Positions 7,125-15,003 of a stretch of 33,160 bases of DNA are shown here, one piece after another. The number at the start of each line of letters is the position of its first letter. Position 1 is the first letter of the stretch. Source of the stretch: Acidimicrobiaceae bacterium (GTDB lineage Bacteria; Actinomycetota; Acidimicrobiia; Acidimicrobiales; MedAcidi-G1); NCBI GenBank assembly GCA_002716285.1, contig PBAM01000033.1:1-33160 (forward strand), given 5' to 3'. Under the pieces are notes generated by a model, which had not been told where the DNA came from, did not search any database, and saw only the letters and a program-made list of their open reading frames with translations. Made by a program: the position numbers and the translations under genes.

Positions 7125-8852
7125 TTAGACCGAATAAGCTCCCAAATCATGACTAAATCTGAGATCCTCTGGATAAGGGAAGAATTCCGGCAAATCACCG
7201 TCGGCTAATTGATTTTGAACCCTTTGCCAAAATTCAACTGTAAAAAGGTCTTTATGCGACTCTTTGAAATTTTCCCAAATTTCGATAGGGACAGTTTTCG
7301 GAAAACTCATAAATGTTTCGAATTGTTCAGGAAATGCATCTCCCTCTTGAACAGCGAACCAAGGTTGAGCGCGCATTTCATCTTCATGGTCTTGAGTGTC
7401 GGGAATACTTCGAAATCGGCATTCTTCGAGCAGTGCAAGTTCGTCATAGTCGTAGAAAACCACGTTTCCATGTCGCGTAACCCCAAAGTTTTTCGTGAAC
7501 AAATCGCCCGGCCAAACATTCGCAGCCGCTAAGTCTTTAATCGCGTAACCCCAGTCGATAGCTGCTGCCTCAGCTTTCTCTTGAGACATCTCTTGAAGGT
7601 AGAGATTTAAAGGGTAGACGTGACGCTCTGTGTAAGCATGTTTGATAATCACTTTGTCGTCGTCTACGAATACAGATTCGCTCGCATCTTCTAGTAGTTC
7701 TGAAAGGAGCTCAGGGTCAAAACGGTCACGGTTAAAAGAGAGGTTTTCGAATTCTTGTGTGTCCACCATTCTGCCAACTCGGTCACGACTGTAAACGAGA
7801 TCGTATCGACGTCTCACAGCATCCCTTGTGGTGTTCTTCGGAGGGTCGAAGTGGTCTTTGATGATTTTGAAAACGACATTAAAAGAAACCAAAGTGAAAA
7901 CAGCCATTACCATTCCAGGAGTTCCACGGGCTTTTACGAATCTGTCATTAGAGGTTTGCAAGTGGCGATATAAAGAACGGTAAAGACTGCTTTTACCATG
8001 TTGCGGATAGCCGAGTGCGGTGTAGATCTGGTGTAACGACTTGGTGGGAAGTAAGGATTTCAGGAAACCGACCACTTCTGAAGGATTTGGCCAGTCAACG
8101 AAAAAATATGACCTTGTAAATCCGAAAAGTCGACTACCTAAATCTTCTGTTAGTAATACTGTGTCTACGACTAATCCATTGGGTCCATGAAGGATTGGAA
8201 GAATGAATGGTGTTACTCGGTTTAAGAATCTAACTCTTCCAATTAGATAGGCTCCCCGATTTCTGTAAAACACGGGTTTAAGCATGTCTATTCCGTCTAG
8301 CTTGAGACCTCCCCATGAATCCATTAGAAAAGCATCTAAACGACCAGCTACGAGTTTTACATCGCGTGAAAGGTCTTCCCATTCAACATTTATTTCATAA
8401 GAGGATAAGAGAGAGTCAACTAGCGCAGCTGAATCTCCACGACGTGTCCAAGTGCTGAATACCTCGGCTTTAGATTCACCACGTGAGATTGTTGTCGCAC
8501 CGAACCATCTGATTTCCACATCGTTGTCGATTCCGATTGTTGTAAAAACACGTCTGGCGACTGAGTTGAAAAAGGTCTCAGCGAGCCCTTGGTCCGGTCG
8601 TCTGGCTACAAGCTGTTGGTATATGTCGCGGGAGTTTCGCCATTCTCCACGTTTGTCGGTTACCTGATCCAATAAATCCTTGATCTGTGAAACCACTTCT
8701 AAAACTTTTATCTGGTGAAGTCCTAGGCGTTCGCTTGCGTTGACTTCATTTACGGACCACTTTTTTGAAGCAAAGTGTTCACCTGCTTTTTGAGAGATTT
8801 CTTGCACGGATTGCATGTAAGAAATGAAAGAAGAGAAGATTATTTCCGACAT
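7125..8852 (-). CDS. aceK: Isocitrate dehydrogenase kinase/phosphatase
   Basis: A bifunctional enzyme that phosphorylates and dephosphorylates isocitrate dehydrogenase, switching carbon between the TCA cycle and the glyoxylate shunt. The C-terminal half matches the family closely: GMVMAVFTLVSFNVVFKIIKDHF, DRVGRMVDTQEFENL, ERHVYPLNLYLQ, LAAANVWPGDLFTKNFGVTRHGNVVFYDYDE, and DLFTVEFWQRVQNQL. The PGD and YDYDE aspartates correspond to the kinase catalytic residues. Starting at the ATG at 8852 gives 575 residues, close to the E. coli length of 578. The longer ORF-track start reads into the upstream gene. A TTG at 8927 overlapping that gene's stop, with GGAAG upstream, is the alternative. No aceA, aceB or icd is nearby. 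Confidence 0.95.
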   Translation of the reverse strand: MSEIIFSSFISYMQSVQEISQKAGEHFASKKWSVNEVNASERLGLHQIKVLEVVSQIKDLLDQVTDKRGEWRNSRDIYQQLVARRPDQGLAETFFNSVARRVFTTIGIDNDVEIRWFGATTISRGESKAEVFSTWTRRGDSAALVDSLLSSYEINVEWEDLSRDVKLVAGRLDAFLMDSWGGLKLDGIDMLKPVFYRNRGAYLIGRVRFLNRVTPFILPILHGPNGLVVDTVLLTEDLGSRLFGFTRSYFFVDWPNPSEVVGFLKSLLPTKSLHQIYTALGYPQHGKSSLYRSLYRHLQTSNDRFVKARGTPGMVMAVFTLVSFNVVFKIIKDHFDPPKNTTRDAVRRRYDLVYSRDRVGRMVDTQEFENLSFNRDRFDPELLSELLEDASESVFVDDDKVIIKHAYTERHVYPLNLYLQEMSQEKAEAAAIDWGYAIKDLAAANVWPGDLFTKNFGVTRHGNVVFYDYDELALLEECRFRSIPDTQDHEDEMRAQPWFAVQEGDAFPEQFETFMSFPKTVPIEIWENFKESHKDLFTVEFWQRVQNQLADGDLPEFFPYPEDLRFSHDLGAYSV

Positions 8853-8923
8853 TTCCAGCGCAACACTAGTTTCATTTTTTGAATCGACAGCGAGAGAACT
8901 GTTTTTAAGTTTGGAAAAGAAAC

Positions 8924-9373
8924 TCAATTTTTTTCTTCCAAACGTTCGGCGGCCCAACCTCCTGGAAGCCAACCGTCGGTTTTCACACGCCGGTAGACAA
9001 ACATCCATTTACCACCTATATTTTCGAATTTGTCTTCGTAACGCCCCCAGTGGTCTATGCCATGCGAAAGAAAGACCGAGAAATAACTTTTGGAGTTTGC
9101 TCTCTCGGTTCCTTCAAATTCGATATGAGTGGATGCAGTATGATGTTGGATATATGAAGGTGAATCACCTTTTGATAAAGAATCGTTAGTATCAGTAAAT
9201 ATTTTTTTTATCTGGCCTATGCCCTCGTATAGTCGGCCGTCATCAATATCCATCACAGCATGCTCAGCAAAAAGGCTCAGCATCTCATCGAAACGACCAC
9301 GATCGCCGAAAGAGTTATAAGCGGATATGAGATTGCGAATTTCCGCATAAGCTTCTAATTGCCATAATTCCAT
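8924..9373 (-). CDS. SnoaL-like / NTF2-fold protein
   Basis: A 149-residue protein with the NTF2-like pattern. An N-terminal helix (QLEAYAEIRNLISAYNSFGDRGRFDEMLSLF) is followed by AEHAVMDIDDGRLYEGIGQIKKIF, then HHTASTHIEFEGTERANSKSYFSVFL and GRYEDKFENIGGKWMFVYRRVKTDGW. This is typical of the SnoaL_4 group, which includes isomerases, dehydratases and ligand-binding proteins; no substrate can be inferred. It ends 71 bases before the preferred aceK start and is the first gene of the minus-strand run. It is divergent from the PLP enzyme, with about 18 bases between start codons, so each promoter must lie within the other gene's 5' end. Confidence 0.8.
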   Translation of the reverse strand: MELWQLEAYAEIRNLISAYNSFGDRGRFDEMLSLFAEHAVMDIDDGRLYEGIGQIKKIFTDTNDSLSKGDSPSYIQHHTASTHIEFEGTERANSKSYFSVFLSHGIDHWGRYEDKFENIGGKWMFVYRRVKTDGWLPGGWAAERLEEKN

Positions 9374-9391
9374 ACATCTAGGGTGCCTCCA

Positions 9392-10552
9392 ATGAACGAT
9401 TTAACCGACATTCAAACACGATTTCCAGCTTTATCTGATGGCTGGGCCCGTTTTGATGGGCCTGCAGGCACTCAAGTAGTTGATACGGCGATAGACGCGA
9501 TGAGCGACTGGCAACGCAGTGGAAGAAATGCGAATAGCCATGGAGCTTTCCCGGCGGCACAAGCTTGCGATGATCTTGTCGATGAGACAAGTGAGATAAT
9601 GGGTGAACTCCTTTCTGCGGATCCTGCAGGAATGACCTTTGGACCAAGTACAACTGCCAACATGATGGCATTGACAAGAGCAGTTGCGGTAAACCTTAAA
9701 CCAGAAGATGAGATTATTTGCACCACTCTTGACCATGATGCAAATGTTGCACCTTGGATGTTGGCAGCTCGTGATTCAGGATCCACAATTCGAATGGCAG
9801 AATTTGATCCCAGCACTGGGAGACTCGAATCAGAATCTGTTATCAATTTGATAAGTTCGCGGACGAAATGGATTGCAGTAACAGGTTCATCAAATGTTAT
9901 TGGCTCGATTCCTGATGTCGCTTCCATAACAACAGCCGCACATGAAGTAGGTGCAAAAGTAGCTGTAGATGGAGTGCATTTAACACCACACAGAAAAGTT
10001 GACATCAATGAAATGGGTTGCGATGTTTATGCAACTTCTTCGTATAAGTGGTACGGACCACACGCTGGAATCATGTGGATCGAGCCTGAAGCACTGAACG
10101 ACTTACCTGTGTACAAAGTACGCCCATCTCCTGAAAGAGGAGCTGGGCGGTTCCAATATGGAACACCTCCATGGGAAACCCTGGCCGGGATAAAAGAAGC
10201 TGCAAAATTTTTGCTTAGTGTAGGTTTCGACTCGATAGTTGAACACGAATCTGCAAGGTTTGAGCGATTGCTTTCAGGTCTCATAGGCATGCCAAAGGTT
10301 CGAGTGTTGGGACCTAATGACAATAAAGATAGAGCGCCCACATTGATGTTTCTTGTAGATGGAAAAGAACCAGAAGAAACAGCTCAAAAAGTTGCAGAGG
10401 CTAAAGTAGCGGTTTGGGATGGGCACAATTATGCAGTTGAAGCTATGGATCCTTTAGGGCTCGACGAAAAAGGGGCAGTTCGAGCAGGTGTTTGTATTTA
10501 CATTGGCGACAAAGACGTTGATCGATTGTTGGAAGCAGTTTCATTAATTTGA
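9392..10552 (+). CDS. Cysteine desulfurase-like protein (class V aminotransferase fold)
   Basis: A PLP-dependent fold-type I protein of 386 residues from the ATG at 9392, which has AGGG 8 bases upstream; a GTG three codons earlier is possible. Visible features, in ORF-track numbering, are FDGPAGTQV at the N-terminus, GPSTTANMMALTRAVA, the cofactor-stacking LDHDANVAPW (His118), VDGVHLTPH (Asp196) and the Schiff-base lysine in SSYKWYGPH (Lys222). The architecture matches the VC1184-type group of cysteine-desulfurase-like proteins, whose reaction is unsettled. A single Cys371 in VRAGVCIY lies near where SufS-type enzymes carry the catalytic cysteine. selD follows 59 bases downstream on the same strand, so a role as selenium or sulfur donor is possible but unproven. 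Confidence 0.88.
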   Translation: MNDLTDIQTRFPALSDGWARFDGPAGTQVVDTAIDAMSDWQRSGRNANSHGAFPAAQACDDLVDETSEIMGELLSADPAGMTFGPSTTANMMALTRAVAVNLKPEDEIICTTLDHDANVAPWMLAARDSGSTIRMAEFDPSTGRLESESVINLISSRTKWIAVTGSSNVIGSIPDVASITTAAHEVGAKVAVDGVHLTPHRKVDINEMGCDVYATSSYKWYGPHAGIMWIEPEALNDLPVYKVRPSPERGAGRFQYGTPPWETLAGIKEAAKFLLSVGFDSIVEHESARFERLLSGLIGMPKVRVLGPNDNKDRAPTLMFLVDGKEPEETAQKVAEAKVAVWDGHNYAVEAMDPLGLDEKGAVRAGVCIYIGDKDVDRLLEAVSLI

Positions 10553-10571
10553 AAAAAGCCTGAAAATTTAC

Positions 10572-10587
10572 GAGTAGTCGCCTACTC
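10572..10587 (+). promoter_or_regulatory. Short hairpin upstream of selD
   Basis: GAGTAG-TCGC-CTACTC is a perfect 6-bp stem with a 4-base loop in the 59-base gap before selD, 13 bases upstream of its AGGAGG. No T-run follows, so it is not a convincing terminator. It may be chance or a small leader structure. Confidence 0.3.
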
Positions 10588-10611
10588 TGAACTTAGATCA
10601 AGGAGGTTTGC

Positions 10612-11646
10612 ATGAGACTGACACAATTCAGCCATGGTGCTGGTTGAGGCTGCAAACTCTCTCCGAGTGACCTGGAGCAGGTTCTGCACCGACTTAAACC
10701 ACAAAAATCAAAAAATCTTATCGTCGGGTCGTCGACAGGCGATGATGCTGCAGTTTGGCAGTTAGATGAAGATAGAGCGCTAGTAATGACAGCGGATTTT
10801 ATAACTCCTGTTATTGATGACGCTCTCACATGGGGGAAAGTAGCCGCAACTAATGCCGTTTCAGACATTTATGCAATGGGTGCGAAACCATTAATGGCGA
10901 TTAATTTGGTTGGCTGGAATTCTGAAGAACTTCCAACAGAACTGTTATCTGAAGTTTTGGAAGGCGCCAATCAGGTTGCTGAAGAAGCAGGTTTTGTAAT
11001 TGCTGGTGGGCACACAGTTGAAGACCCTGAGCCAAAATTCGGATTGGCTATTGTGGGTGAAGTGGATCCGAAAAATTTGTTAAGGAATTCAGGGTTTCGT
11101 GAAAATGATTTGTTAATACTTACGAAAAAGCTTGGTGTCGGAGTAATAACTACAGCAATAAAGAATCAAGAATCAACCGAAGAAGCTACGGATGCAGCAA
11201 TTGCATCGATGCTCAGACTTAACGATCAGGCAGCAAAAATAGCGATTGAATCTGGAGCGACTGGGGCTACCGATATAACTGGGTTTGGACTATTAGGACA
11301 TCTGGGAAGAGCTGCAAGAGAATCAAAAGTTGACGTAGAAATAAATGTTTCAGAAGTGCCCATATTGCCCGATGCACGAGATCTAGCTTTAGCGGGAAAT
11401 TTGCCCGGTGGGAGTAAGAGGAATCTTGAGTGGGTTGAAGCACAATTGGATGTCGGTTCCGTCGAGGATATAGACGTTCATCTTTTGGCAGATGCGCAGA
11501 CTTCAGGTGGTCTTTTATTCGGTGTAGAACCTGAAGAAGTTGAAACAACTCTTAACAAGCTGATCGAAGCAGAACATGATGCTGCGGTGATCGGACGGAT
11601 GAATTCCGGGAGTGGCATGATTAGATTGTCTAGTCAGTGCAAATAA
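10612..11646 (+). CDS. selD: Selenide, water dikinase SelD, probable selenoprotein (Sec at position 12)
   Basis: Makes selenophosphate from selenide and ATP, the selenium donor for selenocysteine and selenouridine. The ORF track starts at 10786 and loses the active site. Reading from the ATG at 10612, preceded by AGGAGG 5 bases upstream, gives MRLTQFSHGAG-TGA-GCKLSP. The TGA (10645-10647) aligns exactly with the catalytic Cys of E. coli SelD (HGAGCGCK). The frame then stays open through SSTGDDAAVW, TADFITPVIDD, AATNAVSDIYAMGA, GGHTVEDPEPKFGL and TGATDITGFGLLGHL. The full length is 344 residues, close to the 347 of E. coli. Sec at this site is known in other SelD proteins. This implies that selA, selB and selC exist elsewhere in the genome. 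Confidence 0.95.
10645..10690 (+). promoter_or_regulatory. UGA(Sec) codon and candidate bacterial SECIS element in selD
   Basis: Directly after the TGA codon the mRNA can form GCAG-GTT-CTGC (10677-10687), a small apical hairpin very like the GCAGGUCUGC apex of the E. coli fdhF SECIS. A second possible pairing is CTCC (10661-10664) with GGAG (10674-10677). The apical hairpin starts about 30 bases after the UGA, at the far end of the spacing usual for bacterial SECIS elements. SelB should bind such an element. The fold was done by eye. Confidence 0.6.
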
Positions 11647-11660
11647 ACTAACTTGGTATT

Positions 11661-12872
11661 GTGACTCGGAAGCTAAAGAAGTTCATTCCTCAAACAGAAG
11701 AGGAGATGACAGCTGAATGGTTTACAGAGTCGTTTAGGGAATCAGGAATAGGTAACAATTCGAACGTTATTTCATTTTCATCTAGAGAACCTGAAAGTGG
11801 CGAAGGTTTTTCAGGTTTGACATTGCGGGTTGATTTAGAGTGGGACAATTTCGAAGAAGGAATGCCAAAAACGGTATTAGTGAAATTTCCTTCTACTGAT
11901 CCTAAGAATCGTGCCTTGATTGAACGCGATGGTGCATATGACAGAGAGTTTGATTTTTATGAACGTTTCTCGGATCGATTTCCTGTAAGAGTGCCAAAAC
12001 TCATCTATTCCGTTCGTGACCCAATTTCAGATATTGAATCACGACGAAAACTAAATAAGAGGCTTGAGTCGCTACCAGACAGCGCTTCTAAGTTTTTAGG
12101 AGGAAATGCTAGAAAGTTCATACGTCCTTCAAGTCGAAGATATGCATTGATTACCGAGTTCATCGAAAATGCTCGAACCACGACAACAGAAAATCTTGCC
12201 CCAGAGGAAGATTTGCTTGAAATACTCAACTCGTTAGCAGTTGTTCATGCCCATTGGTGGGGGCATCCTCTGTTGGGTGACGACGAAGAGGGGATTCCAT
12301 GGCCAACCGTTACGCATACTCCGAAATTGATGAATGGCCTATATAGGGGTTCAAGGGAGAGCGTTATTGAAAAGAACCCAGAACTTTTCAGTTCGGACAT
12401 GATTCGTCTAACTGATTGGTTCTCAGACAATGTTGTTGATGCTGTCGCTTTCTTAAATGAGAACATGACCCTTTTAAGAGGAGATACACGTACTGACAAC
12501 ATGTTATTTACTGCTGAGGGTTTAGTCATGGTCGATTTTGGGAGTTTTAGTTCTGGTAGGCCTAGTTGCGATGTTGCTAATCTGCTTTCTTCTTGCATAG
12601 AACCGGGCCCCAACTCATTAAATACTTATCATCAATTGTCGGACTTTTATTACGACTCCCTGGTTTCAAATGGTGTAACAGACTACTTAAAAGCTCAGCA
12701 TGAAAATGATATGCAAGTCTGTTTGGCGCTTCAGGCATATCTTTTGCTTCTGGCAGCAGCGCACTACGAGGCTGATTATGGCGAAAGTTCTTTGGCGAAA
12801 ATTTGGTCAGAAAGGTTGACGAATCTGGTCCCCTTGAAGAATCCTCTTTTAGGGCAAGTCGCTACTGTCTAA
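11661..12872 (+). CDS. Aminoglycoside phosphotransferase-fold (APH/ecdysteroid-kinase-like) protein
   Basis: A 403-residue kinase-fold protein. The N-lobe has VLVKFPS with Lys75, a candidate ATP-binding lysine, and REFDFYERF supplying the helix-C glutamate. The C-lobe has LLRGDTRTDNMLF, with catalytic Asp275 and Asn280, and MVDFGSFSSGRPSCDVANLL, with metal-binding Asp292. The usual HGD of the catalytic loop is RGD here. Related actinobacterial proteins are often encoded next to acyl-CoA enzymes and have unknown small-molecule substrates. There is no evidence for antibiotic resistance. The start is a GTG 14 bases after selD, so it may be co-transcribed with it. Its stop overlaps the stop of the convergent enoyl-CoA hydratase gene. 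Confidence 0.85.
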   Translation: MTRKLKKFIPQTEEEMTAEWFTESFRESGIGNNSNVISFSSREPESGEGFSGLTLRVDLEWDNFEEGMPKTVLVKFPSTDPKNRALIERDGAYDREFDFYERFSDRFPVRVPKLIYSVRDPISDIESRRKLNKRLESLPDSASKFLGGNARKFIRPSSRRYALITEFIENARTTTTENLAPEEDLLEILNSLAVVHAHWWGHPLLGDDEEGIPWPTVTHTPKLMNGLYRGSRESVIEKNPELFSSDMIRLTDWFSDNVVDAVAFLNENMTLLRGDTRTDNMLFTAEGLVMVDFGSFSSGRPSCDVANLLSSCIEPGPNSLNTYHQLSDFYYDSLVSNGVTDYLKAQHENDMQVCLALQAYLLLLAAAHYEADYGESSLAKIWSERLTNLVPLKNPLLGQVATV

Positions 12873-13681
12873 CGTAATCTAGGTTCTGTCCGTTCCCCAG
12901 TAGAAAAACTTTCAGCACCTTCTTGCAAAGCTTGTGAGTCCATTGAAGTAGAAAGTAATGATGGTGCTATAGATCGACCGCCTAACCTGCCTAGATCGAG
13001 CGCAGCCCAGATTGCTCTTAGAGTTCCCTGAACTGCCGATGGAGGTGACGCTGCGATTGATAGAGCTAGTTCATGTGCTTTAGATTCCAGATCGGATGAA
13101 GCCACAACTTCTGTCACTAGACCCATTCTTAAAGCTGTGTCTGCAGAAATCCGTTCAGAGTTTCCTGTTAACGACATTCTCATCACTTCCCCAAAAGGCA
13201 TTTTGTTCAACATGCTCATTGGCTCATATATCGCCGGCATTCCGTAAGACACGTGCGGGTCAAAAAAAGTAGCGTGTTCAGCTGCGATCAAAATGTCGCA
13301 TTCGCCGAGAAAGTAAAAAGCCCCGCCGCATGCCATGCCATTTACTGCGCCTATAACCGGTTTCCAAAGGTCGTTAGATTTTGGTCCTAACCAGTCACCA
13401 GGGTCGTCGTACATAAAGTTATTAGAAGTTCCATAAAATCCTTTTTCTTGGTCGATGGCTGTAAAAGGTTCATCCCTGTCGATTCCAACGCAGAATGCCT
13501 TTTCACCTGAACCTGTAAGAACAATTACGTTGATCTCATCATTTGAACGCAGAGATTGCCACAAAGAGCGAAACTCTTTTTGCATTTCTGAAGTAAAAGA
13601 ATTATGGGCTTCAGGTCGATTAATCGTTACCCAAGCAACAGAATCCTTCTCTTCATATATAAGAGTTTTGTAATTATTCAT
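12869..13681 (-). CDS. Enoyl-CoA hydratase/isomerase (crotonase) family protein
   Basis: A crotonase-fold enzyme acting on acyl-CoA thioesters. Diagnostic segments are VAWVTINRPEAHNSFTSEM, VIVLTGSGEKAFCVGIDRDE and KPVIGAVNGMACGGAFYFLGECDILIAAEHATFFDPHVSYGM, the last containing the oxyanion-hole glycines. In place of the common catalytic Glu-Glu pair, the helix after the oxyanion loop reads YGMPAIYEPMS, so the exact reaction cannot be named. I start at the ATG at 13681, which has TTGGAG a few bases upstream; this gives 270 residues. The ORF-track start is a TTG four codons earlier. It is convergent with the APH-like gene and divergent from the amidohydrolase gene. Confidence 0.88.
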   Translation of the reverse strand: MNNYKTLIYEEKDSVAWVTINRPEAHNSFTSEMQKEFRSLWQSLRSNDEINVIVLTGSGEKAFCVGIDRDEPFTAIDQEKGFYGTSNNFMYDDPGDWLGPKSNDLWKPVIGAVNGMACGGAFYFLGECDILIAAEHATFFDPHVSYGMPAIYEPMSMLNKMPFGEVMRMSLTGNSERISADTALRMGLVTEVVASSDLESKAHELALSIAASPPSAVQGTLRAIWAALDLGRLGGRSIAPSLLSTSMDSQALQEGAESFSTGERTEPRLR

Positions 13682-13802
13682 AAAAGACTCCAATTTGTAA
13701 GGTCATGCCCTCTGACGATGATATTCGAATCTAAGCACTCCTAGTAACTCAGAATAGTTCATCATGGGTAACCTTTATGTAACCAGCACAAATGGAGACC
13801 TT

Positions 13803-14987
13803 ATGAGCAGGGAATTAACTTTCGAACCTTTTGACTGCGACAACCATTATTACGAAAGCGAAGATGCTTTCACTCGCCATGTGCCAGAAGAAATGCAAGC
13901 CCGAGTGGTGCAGTGGGCGGAAGTAAACGGCAGAAAATATCATGTAGTGGGAGGTAAGTTAAGCAAGGCTGTAACAAATCCGACTTGGGATCCAATAGCA
14001 AAACCTGGTGCTCTGCATAAGTACTTTCGAGGAAATCCAGAAGGTAAGAATCCTATGGAATATTTAAAAGACAGGGAGCCACTTCCGGCAGCCTATGTAG
14101 ATAGAGATGCAAGATTGAAAGTTGTAGAGTCGCAAAATCTTGAATCAATTTGGCTATTTCCAACTTTAGGAGTGCTTTATGAAGAATTGTTGAAAGATGA
14201 CTTACAGGCTGTTGTGGCACTGATGCAGGGATTTAACAGGTGGATTGAAGAAGACTGGGGGTTTGATTATAAAGAGAAAATATTTGCGTCACCTTATATT
14301 TCTTTGATGGATGTAGATCAAGCGGTATCAGAGTTGGAATGGTGTTTAGGAAAAGGAGCGCGAACTATTGTGATGCGCCCAGCCCCGATATGGACTGAAG
14401 GAGGTCAGTTGTCTCCTGGTGATCCAGTCTTCGACCCATTTTGGTCACTTGTCAATGAAGCAGGAATCACAACTGTTATCCATGCGGGCGACAGCGGATA
14501 TTCATCTCAGGGCTACGCAGAAGACACCTTCGGAAGCAATATGACTGGCCGTTACCGGCCATCAATAAAAGCTTTCAGTATTGAAAGAGCGGCACATGAC
14601 TGGTTAATTACGATGTCGATGGAACGTATGTACACGCGTTTTCCGAATTTACGCATAGCTTCAGTCGAAAATGGCGCAGATTATTTAGACATGCTTTTTA
14701 GAAAACTTAAACAACAGGCGAAGAAATCTCCCAGCTGGTTTGATGAAGACCCAGTTGAACTTTTTCGTCAACATGTATGGATGAATCCATTTTGGGAAGA
14801 CAACGTTTATGAGGTTATTGAATTAATGGGTGCTAACCATGTAATTTTCGGCTCCGACTGGCCACATATCGAAGGCATGCCAACTCCTCTTGACTATTTA
14901 GAAGAGGTAGAGGATCTGAACGATGATGATCTGCAGCTTGTAATGAGAGATAACACAAGGTATTTGAATACTCTTAGAAACCTCTAG
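13803..14987 (+). CDS. Amidohydrolase family protein (amidohydrolase_2 type)
   Basis: A TIM-barrel metal-dependent hydrolase or decarboxylase of the ACMSD-like amidohydrolase_2 family. The N-terminus has FDCDNHYYESEDAFTRHVP, the middle IWLFPTLGVLYEE and VMRPAPIWTEGG, and the C-terminal half TTVIHAGDSGYSSQ (metal His), SVENGADYLDML and HVIFGSDWPHIEGM with the catalytic Asp. I start at the ATG at 13803 (394 residues), which has GGAG 5 bases upstream. The ORF track starts 13 codons earlier. The carboxyltransferase gene follows within 16 bases, which suggests an operon acting on a carboxylated or CoA-linked substrate. No substrate can be assigned. Confidence 0.9.
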   Translation: MSRELTFEPFDCDNHYYESEDAFTRHVPEEMQARVVQWAEVNGRKYHVVGGKLSKAVTNPTWDPIAKPGALHKYFRGNPEGKNPMEYLKDREPLPAAYVDRDARLKVVESQNLESIWLFPTLGVLYEELLKDDLQAVVALMQGFNRWIEEDWGFDYKEKIFASPYISLMDVDQAVSELEWCLGKGARTIVMRPAPIWTEGGQLSPGDPVFDPFWSLVNEAGITTVIHAGDSGYSSQGYAEDTFGSNMTGRYRPSIKAFSIERAAHDWLITMSMERMYTRFPNLRIASVENGADYLDMLFRKLKQQAKKSPSWFDEDPVELFRQHVWMNPFWEDNVYEVIELMGANHVIFGSDWPHIEGMPTPLDYLEEVEDLNDDDLQLVMRDNTRYLNTLRNL

Positions 14988-15003
14988 AAAGAAAATAAGC
15001 AAT

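Noticed and set aside
7115-7198. Long N-terminal extension of Rpe from the ORF track
   Set aside because: It overlaps the end of aceK by over 70 bases and has no counterpart in the family; the GTG at 7114 gives the normal N-terminus.
8853-9008. N-terminal extension of AceK from the ORF track
   Set aside because: It overlaps the SnoaL-like gene, is basic and low in family similarity, and makes the protein longer than the known AceK length.
9472-10008. 178-residue minus-strand ORF inside the PLP enzyme gene, and similar long shadow ORFs (9431-9736, 12245-12613, 25060-25434, 25996-26409)
   Set aside because: Each lies antisense to a gene with clear family motifs and shows no recognisable domain of its own.
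10612-10785. selD as a pseudogene or an N-terminally truncated gene starting at 10786
   Set aside because: The TGA is the only interruption, it coincides with the catalytic Cys/Sec codon, and an excellent Shine-Dalgarno and a full family-length frame exist around it.
11661-12872. Antibiotic resistance gene (aminoglycoside phosphotransferase)
   Set aside because: Only the kinase fold is shared; the sequence and acyl-CoA gene context fit the broad APH-like family of unknown substrates.
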